The notes: generated from the sequence alone by a model not told the origin. DNA of 64,000 nucleotides from Globodera rostochiensis (GCA_018350325.1 JAEVLN010000009.1:517388-581387), one strand, 5' to 3'; shown: positions 18,629-30,455, counted from the stretch's first letter. Numbers and translations: made by a program.

Positions 18629-18908
18629 ATGCAATTCGTTAAATGGTTTTTGACGTCATTCCTGTTTATTGTCTTAATCATCGTATTGTCGACTGGAGTG
18701 AATGCCGGTATAAATTTTATATTAACATTTTGTTTTTTTACAAATTAGCTACCTAATTGCGTTTTTTGAATTAATTAATAATTTTATCGATTTGTTTTGA
18801 GGTAAAAACGATGGGACAAATGGCGCAAATGCACAAAAGGGGGAGAGGGCGCCGTCCTCTAACAATGGCGCCATAAAGCCGCTCTTCCTTGGCGGGCGCC
18901 GAATGTAA
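18629..18908 (+). CDS. Small secreted peptide precursor, 61 aa
   Basis: Exons 18629-18707 and 18802-18908 join in phase 1. Residues 1-26 form a strong signal peptide (FIVLIIVLSTGVNA). The mature part is about 35 residues, hydrophilic, Cys-free and Gly/Asn-rich, ending AIKPLFLGGRRM. The terminal Gly-Gly-Arg-Arg resembles a dibasic cleavage and amidation context, so a neuropeptide-like or secreted signalling peptide is possible. No named family is recognised. Confidence 0.55.
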
Positions 18909-19563
18909 AAGTGAAAGTTGGCGGAAAGAAATTGACAAATTGGCAAAGCGCCAAATCGAAATTCAATTTATGTTAGTTACCGTAGAGAAAATACCATTTT
19001 ATTTTAAATATTTTACTCTGATAAAAAAAAGTTATTGGATAACATCTTCAGACAAAAAACGTTTTTGACATATAGTCGTACTCCCCCAATGCACCCTTAA
19101 AGATTGTGTATTTTTTAGGGATTTTATGGCATTTTACACTGTTTTTGAACTTTGTGGTAAACATTTGCCTACATTTTAGTTCAGAAAAAGTTATTTTTAT
19201 TAGAACCGATAATGAAAATGAAGATGAAAGTGACGAAGATCGTGAACGTCGCCCCCGACCCCCCAAGATTGGTTTCCCCCGAAGAACCCCGACTTCCCCA
19301 CCCCCGAAGGGTCGGGGAAAATCCCCGTTAATAACAAATTCCCACCAATAAATTGTTAACTCCTTTCTGCATAAAAGGTAGAGAGAACCAGTTTCAACCA
19401 TAATTAAAAATGCCATCAATCACTTCACGAAATTGACGGACTCTGACATTGAAAATTTCTTAACAATGTAAAGGTTAGCTTTTCATTCGAAAGTATGAAA
19501 ATGATCGCACAAAAATTTAAATTAACATTAAACTCAGTCAAATAAAGCAGCGCAATTTGTAAT
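18909..19563. other. Intergenic region, possible acidic/Pro-rich exon near 19190-19351
   Basis: After an acceptor-like TTTTAG near 19178 an open frame on the + strand reads DNENEDESDEDRERRPRPPK and ends NSHQ at 19351. Its composition is biased enough to be a real exon, but no upstream exon or start could be attached, so it is not called as a gene. Confidence 0.3.
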
Positions 19564-20537
19564 TCAATTCAGCTTAAGCTGAAACAACAAGCAGCCTTCC
19601 TTCTCGGTCAGATTGGTCGCACCAAACTAACAAAAAAGAAAGGAAATGCTATAAATAATTAATTTAAAAATAAAAATAACGGAAGTGAATAAAGCGTCGG
19701 TTGATGCGTCCGCGTGGGCTGTCCATCGGATCTTCGGACAGTTCAATTCCGCAGCAATCTGACGCAAATTTTATAAAATATAACACCAAAAATTAGAATT
19801 TTGGCAAATCAAATAAAATATTTTCACATATTTAAATATTCGTCAAGCAAAAATAGTCTTTTTAATTAAAACATATGCAACGGTTTAGACTTTCAATCGA
19901 AGCATTTAAAATTAAATCCTTACAAATAATCTAATAACATATTTTTGTCCAAAAATTTGATCATCGCCCAAACTTACGCTGAACAGCTCGGCGACCAATT
20001 TCTTTCCAATTCCTTTGCGGCGATGTTCGGCATGGACTCTGAGGCGATCAATGGTAATGTAAGGGCCGTTCCAAGTCGAAAAAGCGCAATGATGGAACAA
20101 GGCTATGCCAAGGACAGTGCCGTACAACTAGAAGCGGATGTTTGACAAATTTGCAAAATATTTTATGAAAAAATAAAAAAAAAATATAATTGTAAAATAT
20201 ATCCATAAAATTGACTAAAGTTTATAATTAAAAGGAAAAAATTGTGGGCTTTTATGTAAAAACAAAGAAATTTTATGCTCAAAATAAAAAATGACATTTT
20301 GTGCCTGAATGATGCGAAAGCCGCCGACCCGAACTGCTTGCAAAAGAGCCTTCTTTTCTGCATTAGGGGCAGGCGATGCGTTGTCACAAAGGCGGCACCA
20401 GTCCTATCAAATTGAGAAATTTGTTTTAATTTTATGGTAATAATTGTTTCAAATTAGCAATTCAATAACCTCCGCCAATTTGATGGCGGCCTTTTCATTC
20501 AAATGAACATTATCCAGCACAGTCAATTTGATGTCCG
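19564..20537 (-). CDS. GNAT acetyltransferase copy 1 (SAT/thialysine type), 5' end unresolved
   Basis: Exons in gene order: about 20537-20470, 20403-20296, 20127-19978, 19758-19681, 19626-19564. The core reads VLGIALFHHCAFSTWNGPYITIDRLRV, then RRKGIGKKLV, the acetyl-CoA pyrophosphate loop. The end reads FGATNLTEKEGC, matching the C-terminus of spermidine/spermine N1-acetyltransferase relatives. These acetylate small diamines or thialysine in the cytosol. No start codon is visible in frame in the first exon, and the next gene upstream ends at 20654. The 5' end may therefore be a short missed exon or lost. It lies directly behind copy 2 in the same orientation, a tandem duplication. Confidence 0.7.
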
Positions 20538-20653
20538 GTAAACTTCCTTAAACAGTTCATTTATTTTTCATTTTAATAATAACACTTTATTAAATATTTT
20601 TATCTAAAAATTCAAAAATACACCTAATTGTTTTAATTCTCGTTAAGAATTTA

Positions 20654-23012
20654 TTAAAATTGAAAATAAATCCCTTTGCAATGCACAATTTTTTCGTATT
20701 CAGCGGGAAAAATGCTCCAACAATTCATTTTCGGCACCACATCCGCAGTAAGTTCCTTGGCACCAAGCGAATTATAAAAGAGAATTGCGCCTTTGTTGAA
20801 GGAATGCGCGTTCCACAGAAAGGCATCGGAACGCGAAGTTCGCGCACACTTTTTTAATAAATTAAATTAATCCGGCACTTAACTATTAATAGTAAATGCA
20901 CTTTTTAATAAATTAAATTAATCCGGCACTTAACTATTAATAGTAAATGCACTTTTTAATAAATTAAATTAATCCGGCACTTAACTATTAATAGTAAATG
21001 CACTTTTTAATAAATTAAATTAATCCGGCACTTAACTATTAATAGTAAATGCACTTTTTAATAAATTAAATTAATCCGGCACTTAACTATTAATAGTAAA
21101 TGCACTTTTTAATAAATTAAATTAATCCGGCACTTAACTATTAATAGTAAATGCACTTTTTAATAAATTAAATTAATCCGGCACTTAACTATTAATAGTA
21201 AATGCACTTTTTAATAAATTAAATTAATCCGGCACTTAACTATTAATAGTAAATGCACTTTTTAATAAATTAAATTAATCCGGCACTTAACTATTAATAG
21301 TAAATGCACTTTTTAATAAATTAAATTAATCCGGCACTTAACTATTAATAGTAAATGCACTTTTTAATAAATTAAATTAATCCGGCACTTAACTATTAAT
21401 AGTAAATGCACTTTTTAATAAATTAAATTAATCCGGCACTTAACTATTAATAGTAAATGCACTTTTTAATAAATTAAATTAATCCGGCACTTAACTATTA
21501 ATAGTAAATGCACTTTTTAATAAATTAAATTAATCCGGCACTTAACTATTAATAGTAAATGCACTTTTTAATAAATTAAATTAATCCGGCACTTAACTAT
21601 TAATAGTAAATGCACTTTTTAATAAATTAAATTAATCCGGCACTTAACTATTAATAGTAAATGCACTTTTTAATAAATTAAATTAATCCGGCACTTAACT
21701 ATTAATAGTAAATGCACTTTTTAATAAATTAAATTAATCCGGCACTTAACTATTAATAGTAAATGCACTTTTTAATAAATTAAATTAATCCGGCACTTAA
21801 CTATTAATAGTAAATGCACTTTTTAATAAATTAAATTAATCCGGCACTTAACTATTAATAGTAAATGCACTTTTTAATAAATTAAATTAATCCGGCACTT
21901 AACTATTAATAGTAAATGCTAAACGTTACTTCACTAAGTCTTTGCATCAGTTGGGAGCCAAATTTGTGACGGCGAAAATCCGGTCGAAGGTATAAATCCT
22001 CGAGGAAAAAAACCTAAGAAATTAAAGACAGTGATTTTAACCAACCGATAATATACTGTACTTCCTCTAATTGCCTCCCGGGGGTACTAATAGATAAACA
22101 ATGAACCCTTTGTTAATAATCATTTGGTTTCATAAGAATTCCCCAAAACTTTAAAAACATAAAACATCAATCATCAAAAAGTGGCCATCGGATATGGGAA
22201 TTTGACAGGCGAACACATTCCCTCCGCGTACCTTTCCAAATTGCACTGACGGGCACACAAAGTAAACGGCGTATCCGACAACCATTTCCTTTTCCCCGTC
22301 CGCCTCCATTTTCTCGCAATTTTGCCCTCCTCCTTTAGTCGCAGTCGCAATCAGTGCCGTCGCTGCACCGTTTTTGAGGTGCCGTTGCAATTGGTCGGCG
22401 CCGACCCGTGGCCCGTCGGACAACCCTTGGAAGTCGGCGAGTTCCTATATTTTTGTGTACCGAATAGTAAAACATGCAATAGACCGATTCTTGACGTCTA
22501 AAATTCCCGAAATTCCCTGGTGCCCAATTGTCCACGCCCAGTTTTCCGAAATTCTCAGGGTCGAAAATTCCTCCAATTAAATGAAAAGGTTGGCAAGTTT
22601 GGGATTCATCAGTGATTTGTAGAACTCGGCTAAAAAACGTGAAATATTCTATTGACTTAAAATTTTGACTAAACTCCCCACCCCAAATATTGCTGATATA
22701 TGGATTATTATAAAAAAAATGGCTAAATATTAATTTTTTTCCTCAAAAACACCAAAATATTGATTTAAATTGACTAAAAAGTCGCTCTAATTCAAACATT
22801 TTTTGAAATGAATGCTATTTCAGGGCTTCTTATGTCAAACCCTGTTCGCAAAAATAAGTAAACTCAGAAACCGAGTGATTTGTCTTTTGTGGGATTGCTC
22901 CTCAATCCACCTGAATAAGTGCCCTCAGAAGCCTCGCGTCGTTTTCATTTTCTTCGTCTGATGAGGCGGCCTCTCTGACCCGTAACTCGGTGAAGTTTTC
23001 AACAACACTCAT
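20654..23012 (-). CDS. GNAT acetyltransferase copy 2 (SAT/thialysine type), 4 exons, 197 aa
   Basis: Exons in gene order: 23012-22911, 22444-22232, 22013-21930, 20848-20654; 198 codons with stop. The N-terminus reads LRVREAASSDEEN...LLRALIQ joined to ELADFQ, as in SAT proteins. Next come VVGYAVYF, the beta-4 strand, and FFLEDLYLRPDFRRHKFGSQLMQRL, then FYNSLGAKELT. The acetyl-CoA loop is RRHKFG, so the first Gly of the RxxGxG consensus is Lys. This may weaken cofactor binding. An insert around residues 64-86 (ATKGGGQNCEKMEADGEK) is longer than in copy 1. Intron 3 is 1081 bp and is almost entirely a 51-bp satellite. Confidence 0.88.
20849..21919. repeat. 51-bp satellite, 21 near-identical copies, inside an intron
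   Basis: The unit begins GCACTTTTTAATAAATTAAA and includes the perfect palindrome ACTATTAATAGT. 1071 bp equals 21 units, with almost no divergence by eye. On the gene strand each unit ends TTTATTAAAAAG/TGC, and the last of these junctions is the real splice acceptor of the final exon of acetyltransferase copy 2. Confidence 0.95.
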
Positions 23013-23975
23013 TAAAGGTAATTAGGGGGTTAATATAAAATGATTCTTTTCTTATTTTGAGCAATTTGATTGATTGGACAAAATGTTTATTATGCAAAAG
23101 GAAAAAAAATGTTTATTATGCAAAAGGGACAGAAAATGAATGCAATGGTTGGTTAGGATTGGGGTTGAGGGGGGAGGGGGGGGGGTATAAGGTGTCCGAT
23201 GCAATTGCGTAAGAATCTTTTGATCAATATTTTGGGTCATTTTGTCACAAAGTGTGTACTTAAAAAGATCCTTTCATCCAAAATTCTAAAAAGCAAATGT
23301 TTTTGCATCATAATTTGTTGATTAATGGTTTGAGTTTTCCAATTTTGTTAAATTTAAAACGGAAATTGAATGAAAAAAATTTGGAGTCTGGGACCTATGA
23401 GTCATATTTTTCAAACTTTAATATGTATAATACACTGCACAACAAAAAATTTTTAAATTTTGAATTTTTGTAAATTAATATTTTAGATTGTCACATTGGA
23501 ACAAACAAAACACGCTAATTTTAGAAGAAATTGAATCAGAAATTGTCTATTTTTTTTTGCGGCGCCTGTTGGCACAGCCGGACCTCTCCAAAAACATAAA
23601 AATCTAGTTAAAAACAGTTCATAAAAAATAATTTCATTTAAATTTATTAACTTTTTGTTTGACTTTCCTTTCTCCAAAAACACTCCAGCTCAAGATTCAT
23701 TTTTGTGACATATTTGGAGAAAAGAGTAGGCAAACAAATACTAAATAATTTCCTTATCCGATCTTTTGTTGTCAATAACTTTTTTGTTGAAGATAAAATG
23801 GGGCAATTCGTGAATTGGATTAATTGTTATGTCATGGGATTTGAGCTGCTGCGAAAGTGTTTGTTTGGCCAAATCCCCAAAATTGTGGGTATTTAAAGGC
23901 CGGCAAATGTCGTTGTGGCACATTCAAAATATTCTCAAAAAAATATTCCTTCAAAAATCATTTAAATTCTCCAAA
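23013..23975. other. Intergenic region with repeats
   Basis: Contains a tandem AAAATGTTTATTATGCAAAAGG pair (23081-23126), a poly-G run at about 23175, a GGCGCC-core repeat at 23559-23584, and from about 23640 the left part of the segment shared with 52180 and 57350. No gene is supported. Confidence 0.5.
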
Positions 23976-24620
23976 ATGGCGTCAATGACTTTCAAAATGC
24001 AAGTTTTTGTGCCGCAATTTCTGTTCAAATATTCCCTTAAGGGTTTCGCTCGTTCTGCTCGTCCTTTGCATTGGAATGGCCATTGAACAAAGCCAAACTT
24101 ACGTAAGAAATTTGGCTAATTCATCCCCAATTTTTTGGTTCAGATGTTGGGCTACGGCTACGGCTACGGCTATCCCTACGGCGGATGGTATGGCAAACGC
24201 CAAGCCGGCTTTGGCTCATCTGCTGGAAGCGGTGGTGGAAATGGCGGCACTTTTGGCAATGCCGGAGGCCTAAATGGTTACGGCGGAGGCGCACAACCAA
24301 ACACTTTTGAGTGAATTGATTGACATTCCCGGGACAAAAAACAAAAAGGACTGATCAGTAATAAATGTCAAATATTCCAAATGATTTGAATAAAAGAATT
24401 TAAAAAGACATTTACAATTCAAAATAACGAATATAGTCAACAGAAATAAAATGCTTTTAAGCCCCGAAAGGCTGTCCAAAAATTGCACAGGGCACCGCTT
24501 TCGCAGGCCCAGGCGGGTAATTGGTAAAAGTTTTCAATCAGCAATAACAGCAGCTCGGCTATGCCTCATTGCTCGCTGTATTGCCCGAGCGCAAGGCTAA
24601 AGGCAAGGGGAAAAGGAATG
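23640..24620 (+). repeat. Dispersed segment carrying the Gly/Tyr-rich gene, copy 1
   Basis: About 1 kb shared with 52180-52858 (same strand) and 55800-57350 (opposite strand). The similarity includes non-coding flanks on both sides, so whole segments were duplicated rather than the coding part alone. Confidence 0.8.
23976..24314 (+). CDS. Gly/Tyr-rich secreted peptide, copy 1, about 78 aa
   Basis: The solid part is a signal-type stretch VSLVLLVLCIGMAIEQSQTY (24042-24102) spliced to 24144-24314. The latter reads MLGYGYGYGYPYGGWYGKRQ, then a Gly/Asn-rich stretch ending QPNTFE. The start is less sure: an ATG-GC at 23976-23980 joined to 24042 gives MAVSLVLL, but its donor (GTCAAT) is weak. A Lys-Arg after the GYG block could be a processing site. 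Such GY-rich secreted peptides in nematodes are often antimicrobial or cuticle related (family-level inference). Two further copies exist in the window; this one has one extra GY. Confidence 0.65.
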
Positions 24621-25871
24621 ACTAAATTGGAGAATATGGACAATTTTCAGATGGGGTGCAAATGAGGGAAGGCAAAACGACAAACTCACCTCTGTTTCTC
24701 TTTTCAATCGCCGCGTCTTGCTGTGTGTTCTCTTCCATTCCTCATTTCTCTGCTCTTTGTCAGCAAAGAAAAGGAAAGAGGGCGCAGAATATTCTTTAAT
24801 GGGAGTTTAGAGAAAGAGATATTAGACACTGGGAAAGAGAAAGAGGCTATACAAAAGAGAAATACAAGGGAATTCTGCCCTCTTTCCTCCCCTTTCTGCA
24901 ACCCATAAAGAATCCTCTCAAAACTTTGCACAAATGGCCACCAAATCGGTGTTTTGTTTATCCCTGGTCCCTCTGTATTCGGACGATGAAATCTTTCGCC
25001 TTTTACTAAAGGTTTCCGTGCAGGGGGACGCTTATGGGTTTACCCTAATTTTTGGAAGCGCCTTCTCCAGGGAAGGCGCGCAAAATACTTATGACGAGTT
25101 CAAAGATTTGTATAAATAACTCAATTCACTATGTACTACCTTCACTTCCCTTTTGTCACATATCGGACTAATGAATCTTTATTCTCGAGATAAAATGGGG
25201 GGGGGGGGCAATTAGAGGTGCAGCTTCCCCGATTTGAGCGAGAGGAAGTAAGGGCTACATACCGGCCAATATGTGTAGAATGAATTGGGTCGGGAACAGA
25301 GTGGAGGAGGGACTGTCCCTTAGGATAAAAAGAGATTGGAAACAATGATCTGTGGGGAGCCCCCGGGAAAAGAAAAGTTTGATTAGATTATTGTGTCAAC
25401 AGGTGTTTTGATCAGGTGGTTCTTAAATCAGGAATCACTGATCAAAAATAAGATTTAGGGGCCCGAAATAAGAGCAAACTTTTATAACGTTCAATTTGGC
25501 AAAAAACATTAATTTTGGCACAAATGAGAGGCAGGGCTGTTGTCTGTTTTTGTTTAGAGAATTGCAACCAGAAATTCAAAAAAGTTGTCTTTTTTTTGTG
25601 TTCGCCTTTCAAAATGAAGCTGTTTTGAACAGGGCCCTATACCAAAACTCACTTTTAACTTTTAACTTTAACTTTTAATTAGTTAAAAGAAAAGTGAGAT
25701 TTGGTATAGGGCCGCCGGCCCAGTTTGCGATCATTTCCGCCGGGCTGTTTTGCGTGTAATGGGACTTAATTGAATAGAAGAATTTGAGAGAAAGCTGTGA
25801 GGGCAATTATTAATTATAAATAATCAATATGCTTTCTTTAATATAATTTTATTCCTTCATTTTTCACCAAA
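24315..25871. other. Intergenic region with dispersed repeat and hairpin
   Basis: Holds the right part of the Gly/Tyr segment (to about 24620), a repeat copy at 24830-25090 listed separately, a run of 11 G at about 25199, and a fold-back at 25630-25712 in which CCCTATACCAAAACTCACTTTTAAC mirrors AAAAGTGAGATTTGGTATAGGG. Confidence 0.55.
24830..25090 (+). repeat. Dispersed repeat, copy 1 of 3 (others 29717-29955 minus, 43365-43610 plus)
   Basis: Shared landmarks are GAAATACAAGG, CAACCCATAAAGAATCC, TTGTTTATCCCTGGTCCCTC and GGAAGCGCCTTCTCCAGGG. The first copy has a short open frame across it, but the second lacks several bases (GTGCATACGC for GTGCAGGGGGACGC), which breaks that frame. Conservation is therefore at DNA level. 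No terminal repeats are obvious. Confidence 0.8.
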
Positions 25872-27593
25872 ATGACAAAATTTTCTATTATTTTAATTCT
25901 TGTCTTAATCAAATTTGTTGGCAACACAAATGGCCTACCAACGGAGCGCCAAGGAACTAAAAATATTTTAAATGTTTTTATTCCATAGAAAACCTTTTTT
26001 TATTGCATTTTTATTTATAACATTTAGACACCTTTCATTCGGCCAGTTCGGGTGCAGGGACATCGTCTGCATTTGAACATCGTATTGATATTCCTGAAGA
26101 AATTCCATCTTTTCTGGAACAATTGAGTAATTACAATAATTCATTGGTTATAATATTAAACTAATTATTATAATTATAATATTAAACTAATTATTATAAT
26201 TATAATATTAAACTAATTATTATAATTATAATGCAGAATCGCCACCTGTCGAACACAAACTGCTCATTGACCAGGGAATGGCCATTGAATTTTTGAAAAT
26301 GTTTAAAGAAATGTGTTTGATTCTCGAATCCGAAGATTTCCTTATTGTGAGATACTATTAAAATATTTAATATATCAATTCGTATAAATCATTTTCAGTT
26401 AGACACTGCCGCACAAATTTTCTATATAAGCAGTAAAATTGACAATAAACTTGAGGAAAAACGGCAAAAAATTGGAGAAACTTTGTTTGGAATTGTCAAT
26501 TATTTTTCGAGGGATGAACTGTTCGATGGTGTTGGAGAAGTAAATGCCACAACAACAGTAAATGTTTATTGTGATTTTAGCATATTAAATCTTTTTAAAC
26601 TGATTATTTGCGTTAAAATTTATAGTTAATAAAAACTTTAAGGTTAATCGCGATCTTTTTATTGTAAGAAAACTGTGTTTGATTGGCATGATTATGTCGA
26701 CGGCAGCATTTATAAACACCAAAATATTGTAACTGATTTTTAATATTTATTTAAATAAACTTACAATTATTTGATTTTGGTTTAGAGAACAAGCGTTATT
26801 AGGGCACGTCATTTGGCAATGTGTTGAATGGGTCAAACGCACTGTGGCACAGAAAGCCGCGTGCATTGAACAAATGCTGGACTTTTGGACCAGAGCCAAA
26901 AGCTTTTTGACCGCTGGGGATAATATAAATAACATTAATGACCATCGCCGCATCCAGTCGCAAGAAGTAAATTGTTCTAATTCTCAATAATAATTTTTGG
27001 GTACAGTATAGCCAACCGGGCACAAAAAATGGTACACTTCAGTGTCAGACACTTCAGTGCCAGCAATTGAAAGGCTATAACTTTTTTTAAACTCAACTAA
27101 ATCAAACAAACAAGATGTCATTCGAAAGCTCTAAGCCTTTAAAAGCTATTGTTATGAAAAAGCCAAACAATTAGAGAATTCGTTAAAAAGTTTTTGCAAT
27201 AAAACTGTGAAAAACCCCGATTTACGGTATTTTTTTCTTAAACTTTTTAAAACGAATTGAACCGCTTGGTTTTTTTAAAATGATTCTTCTCATTTAAAGC
27301 TTTCAAGCTTTTTAGAAACTAAGAGGTCCGGCGGTCGGTTTTGTTACTCAAAAGTCTTTTTTTCCTTAAAATTTCAACCGATTCAAAAACCGCTTTAAAT
27401 TTTCATTAGCTCGTCAAGACAGATCAATTGATATATAAATTCAATTATTTTTTGCGTCCGGTCAGCTATACCTACAGGCAAAAAGATTTTTATTACTTAA
27501 TTTTATTTTAAGGTCAGACAACTTTTGCTGGTGGGAATAACTCCGGAAGCGTTGAATGTGTTGGTTTCGTCAAGAATCGAAATTGATCATTGA
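25872..27593 (+). CDS. Unknown secreted alpha-helical protein, about 260 aa
   Basis: Exons: 25872 to about 25932 or 25947 (donor unresolved, possibly GC), 26028-26126, 26237-26346, 26399-26557, 26643-26728, 26786-26966, 27513-27593. The start MTKFSIILILVLIKFVGNTNG is a signal peptide. The remainder is helix-rich with scattered Cys and Trp (FLKMFKEMCLILESEDF, HVIWQCVEWVKRTVAQKAA) and no recognised domain. Phases of exons 2 to 7 all close. Intron 6 holds a MITE and intron 2 a short AT-rich tandem repeat (26145-26231). Confidence 0.6.
27007..27470. mobile_element. MITE in intron 6 of the secreted helical protein gene
   Basis: The left end TATAGCCAACCGGGCACAAAAAA corresponds to the right end TTTTTTGCGTCCGGTCAGCTATA with a few mismatches, and TA flanks each side. 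This suggests a Tc1/mariner-type MITE. No coding capacity. Confidence 0.6.
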
Positions 27594-28846
27594 GAAAATT
27601 GAATGGGAAGAAAATGATATTGGAAAGAAAAGTTTGCATTTTTTAGGTGAACGTGTACAAAATCTTAGAATGGTATCTGAAAGTTTTAATTTTAAGATAC
27701 AAATCTTTTTTTAAAAAATACATTAAATTTCTCTTAAATTTTACTAATTCGTAAGACTTCCGGCATTTCGTTCTCCAACATGTGCAAATATTTTACCGTG
27801 ATCACAAGCTATGCAGTATCAATTTTGTTTTTAAAGATTTAAATGTAAGGTCATTTTGTGATTTTGCATTTATTTTATTAATATCATCAAAAAATTACAA
27901 TTTTTATTTGATGTAATGTTTGAGCATTTACTTTCCTATGAGTCAGAGAAAAGACGAAATAGCATTGCCTCTCTTCCTCTCTCTTCCATTGCTTTATAAA
28001 TGGAAATAAAATTCATCCAACCGCCGAGGGTCGTGGCGGGCTCTTGTGACCCAGCGAGTAGGGGGCGAAGGCGGGCGGTGGGCGGGCGTGCGCCGACCGA
28101 GTGTCGTGACCAAGGGCCGCGTCGGCAGGGGAGGCCCGGGGGAGCCGGGGCCGTCCCGGGCGCACAATGAGGAGAGCAACGGCTCAGGCCCGCAAGGGAG
28201 CAGGCAAAATCTCCCGCGCGGTCACAGTGGCTCCGATAGCACTCGCGAGCACGTCACCCAAACGCCCACCGCCAAGCTTTTTGCCAAAAATTATAATATA
28301 ATAAATAAATAATCTGATGCCATTTTTTATTGTAACTGAGCTGGAACTATTGCATCTTTCTTAAGTAATTAATTGGAAAATGCCGAAACATTTTGCCCAA
28401 TTAACATTTTTGGGGGAATATTCGGCCATACATCAAAACAGTTTTTGTCCGTTTTTTCAATTTGTCTTGGATTATGATTAAGAAAACATTTAAATTGTTG
28501 GATATGTATGAAGAAAAAAAAGTTCTATTGTTTTTTCTTGGGTTCATTTTTGGTCAGAAAAGTCATTTTTTAATAGAGGACGGAAAGTGTTGATTTTTGG
28601 TTTCACTGCAAGAAAAAAAAATTTTATAATTAAACTAAACATTTCGGCGATTAATATCCATGTCCCACCGATCACTTTGTTTTCAATAGAGTTAATAAGT
28701 AAGGTCTTTGGGCCCGGGTCCAAGTCAATTTCTGAACCCTATTTATTTATTTATTATTGAAAGAAGATTAATCGGTGTCTAATTATTGCACTGGCGCTTT
28801 CTCACTATCAATTCATTGGCTTTACATTCGCAGAGAGCTGATCCAA
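27594..28846. other. Intergenic region with a GC-rich island (about 28020-28290)
   Basis: Within AT-rich surroundings about 270 bp are strongly G+C and CpG rich. A + strand frame is open through it (28046-28312), but composition alone could explain that. No splice-compatible neighbour, tRNA or recognisable rRNA core was seen. Confidence 0.5.
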
Positions 28847-29121
28847 TCACTTCGTTAAATTTACGTTCAATGCAATTGAGGCCAAAACGTAAAGAATGGC
28901 AGTCAGTGCACAAAGAATCATCAGACTGAATTAATTGGCAAAACAGTTTTGCATAATATTATTGCCAATTTATATTTTAATTAATTTAAAAGAAGTTAAT
29001 ATGACGAATAGTTATTACCGCTCTGAACTTACTTGACAGCCAAAATGATTGTGTTCGTGTCAAATCCGTTAGCCTCCGCTCCTCCCAATAAACTTTTTGT
29101 TCCAACTTTTCCTTCGTCCAT
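28847..29121 (-). CDS. Small single-pass membrane protein, 55 aa
   Basis: Exons in gene order 29121-29033 and 28925-28847 join in phase 2 to give 56 codons with stop. The N-terminal half is hydrophilic (MDEGKVGTKSLLGG) and the C-terminal half is one long hydrophobic helix (LMILCALTAILYVLASIAL) with a short tail. It has the layout of a tail-anchored or small single-pass protein. No family is recognised. The intron runs 28926-29032. Confidence 0.6.
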
Positions 29122-30455
29122 TTTATTCTAATGAAATTTTAATAATAATATTTTTTACAATTTAAAAATGGACGATTTTAGCCAAGGTATGTAGTAAATG
29201 GCTAAAAGTAAAACCTTAAAACATTTTTGAAGGTAAATAAACCTCGGAGAAAGCGTTGAAGTGATTGTTTGTTCACTGCTAACCAAAGTTTGAATATTCA
29301 TCTTTGAGGACTTCATATTCTACAAGGGGGCGGCATTCAGGTCCCCCTGTCTGGGCCGGATCCGGGTCAGGGTGATCACGTGCCTATATTTATATGGCAT
29401 TTGCCATATTTTGGGCTCCGTGCCATATTTTTAACATTTGGTTGAAAATCTCTTAACAAATTAATTCATTCAAAATCCAAACTTTTCTCGGCGGTGCCTA
29501 CGCCCTGCGGTAGCCCCCCTTGCGAGATGAGGAAAACCTGGCCTTTTGGTCAAAAGCAAAGCTGTTGACAAACATTCGAACGGTCTCTACAACGACGGGA
29601 GTGACGTTTCATCACAATGAAGTCGGTGGTTGTGTAAATTATGGATGAAGCAGGATGAGATACTGACAGCGACTTGGTGAAGCAATTCAATGTCAGGCAT
29701 AACGATGTTTCTTGATGTTGCGCGCCCTCCCTGGAGAAGGCGCTTACAAAAATTAGGGTAAACCCATAAGCGTATGCACGGTAACCTTTAGTAAAAGGCG
29801 AAAGATTTCATCGTCCGAATACAGAGGGACCAGGGATAAACAAGAATGGGATTTGGTGGTTATTTGTGCAAATATTTGAGAGGATTCTCTATGGGTTGCA
29901 GAAAGGGAAAGAAAGAGGGCAGAATCCCCCTTATATTTCTCTTTTTGTATAACTTCTTTTTCTGCTCACCCGTCTAATACTCTCTCATCTTCTCACTCTC
30001 ATCGGACCCATAAAAATAATACGCCGCGGGCGGCCTCCTCACTTCTTCACATGCATTCATTGCAACTATTTTATTCCGTAAACAAAATTGGCAGCAATCG
30101 ATTACATTCTCTCGCTAACAAATAAGCATTAGTCGGTTAAATTGTTACATATTTTTATGGGAAGTGGCGGAAAAAATCACAAATGATGCTAAAGCATCAG
30201 ACATCACAGCCCTTTTAATTTTGAAAAAACAATTAACCAGTGAAAAATAGGAATTTTTCAAGCAAAAATATTCTCTCAAATAAATTCTAAGCGGCGTTTT
30301 TCGGTAAAAACTTCTAAAATCGAGCCAATCCAACATTTGCGGTGTTTGTAGCGGCAGTTTTTTAATGATCCTTCCGTGAAAATGGCACCAAAACTTTTCT
30401 TTAAATTTATTTGGCTTTTTATTTTGCGCTTTTCCATTCGCTTAAAAAGTGTGAG
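29122..30455. other. Intergenic region with repeats
   Basis: Contains a TATGGCATTTGCCATATTTTGG-type repeat and a degenerate GGCGGTGCC core at 29370-29520. The reverse-orientation copy of the 250-bp dispersed repeat is at 29717-29955. No gene is supported. Confidence 0.5.
29717..29955 (-). repeat. Dispersed repeat, copy 2 of 3
   Basis: Reverse-complement relative of 24830-25090 and 43365-43610, with a small deletion in the middle and an otherwise similar order of blocks. Confidence 0.75.

Noticed and set aside
24934..25119. 61-codon frame in the dispersed 250-bp repeat as a gene
   Set aside because: Another copy has an indel that breaks the frame, so conservation is not at protein level.
28046..28312. 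Possible rRNA fragment in the GC-rich island
   Set aside because: Some G-rich words resemble rRNA expansion segments, but no conserved core stretch could be recognised.
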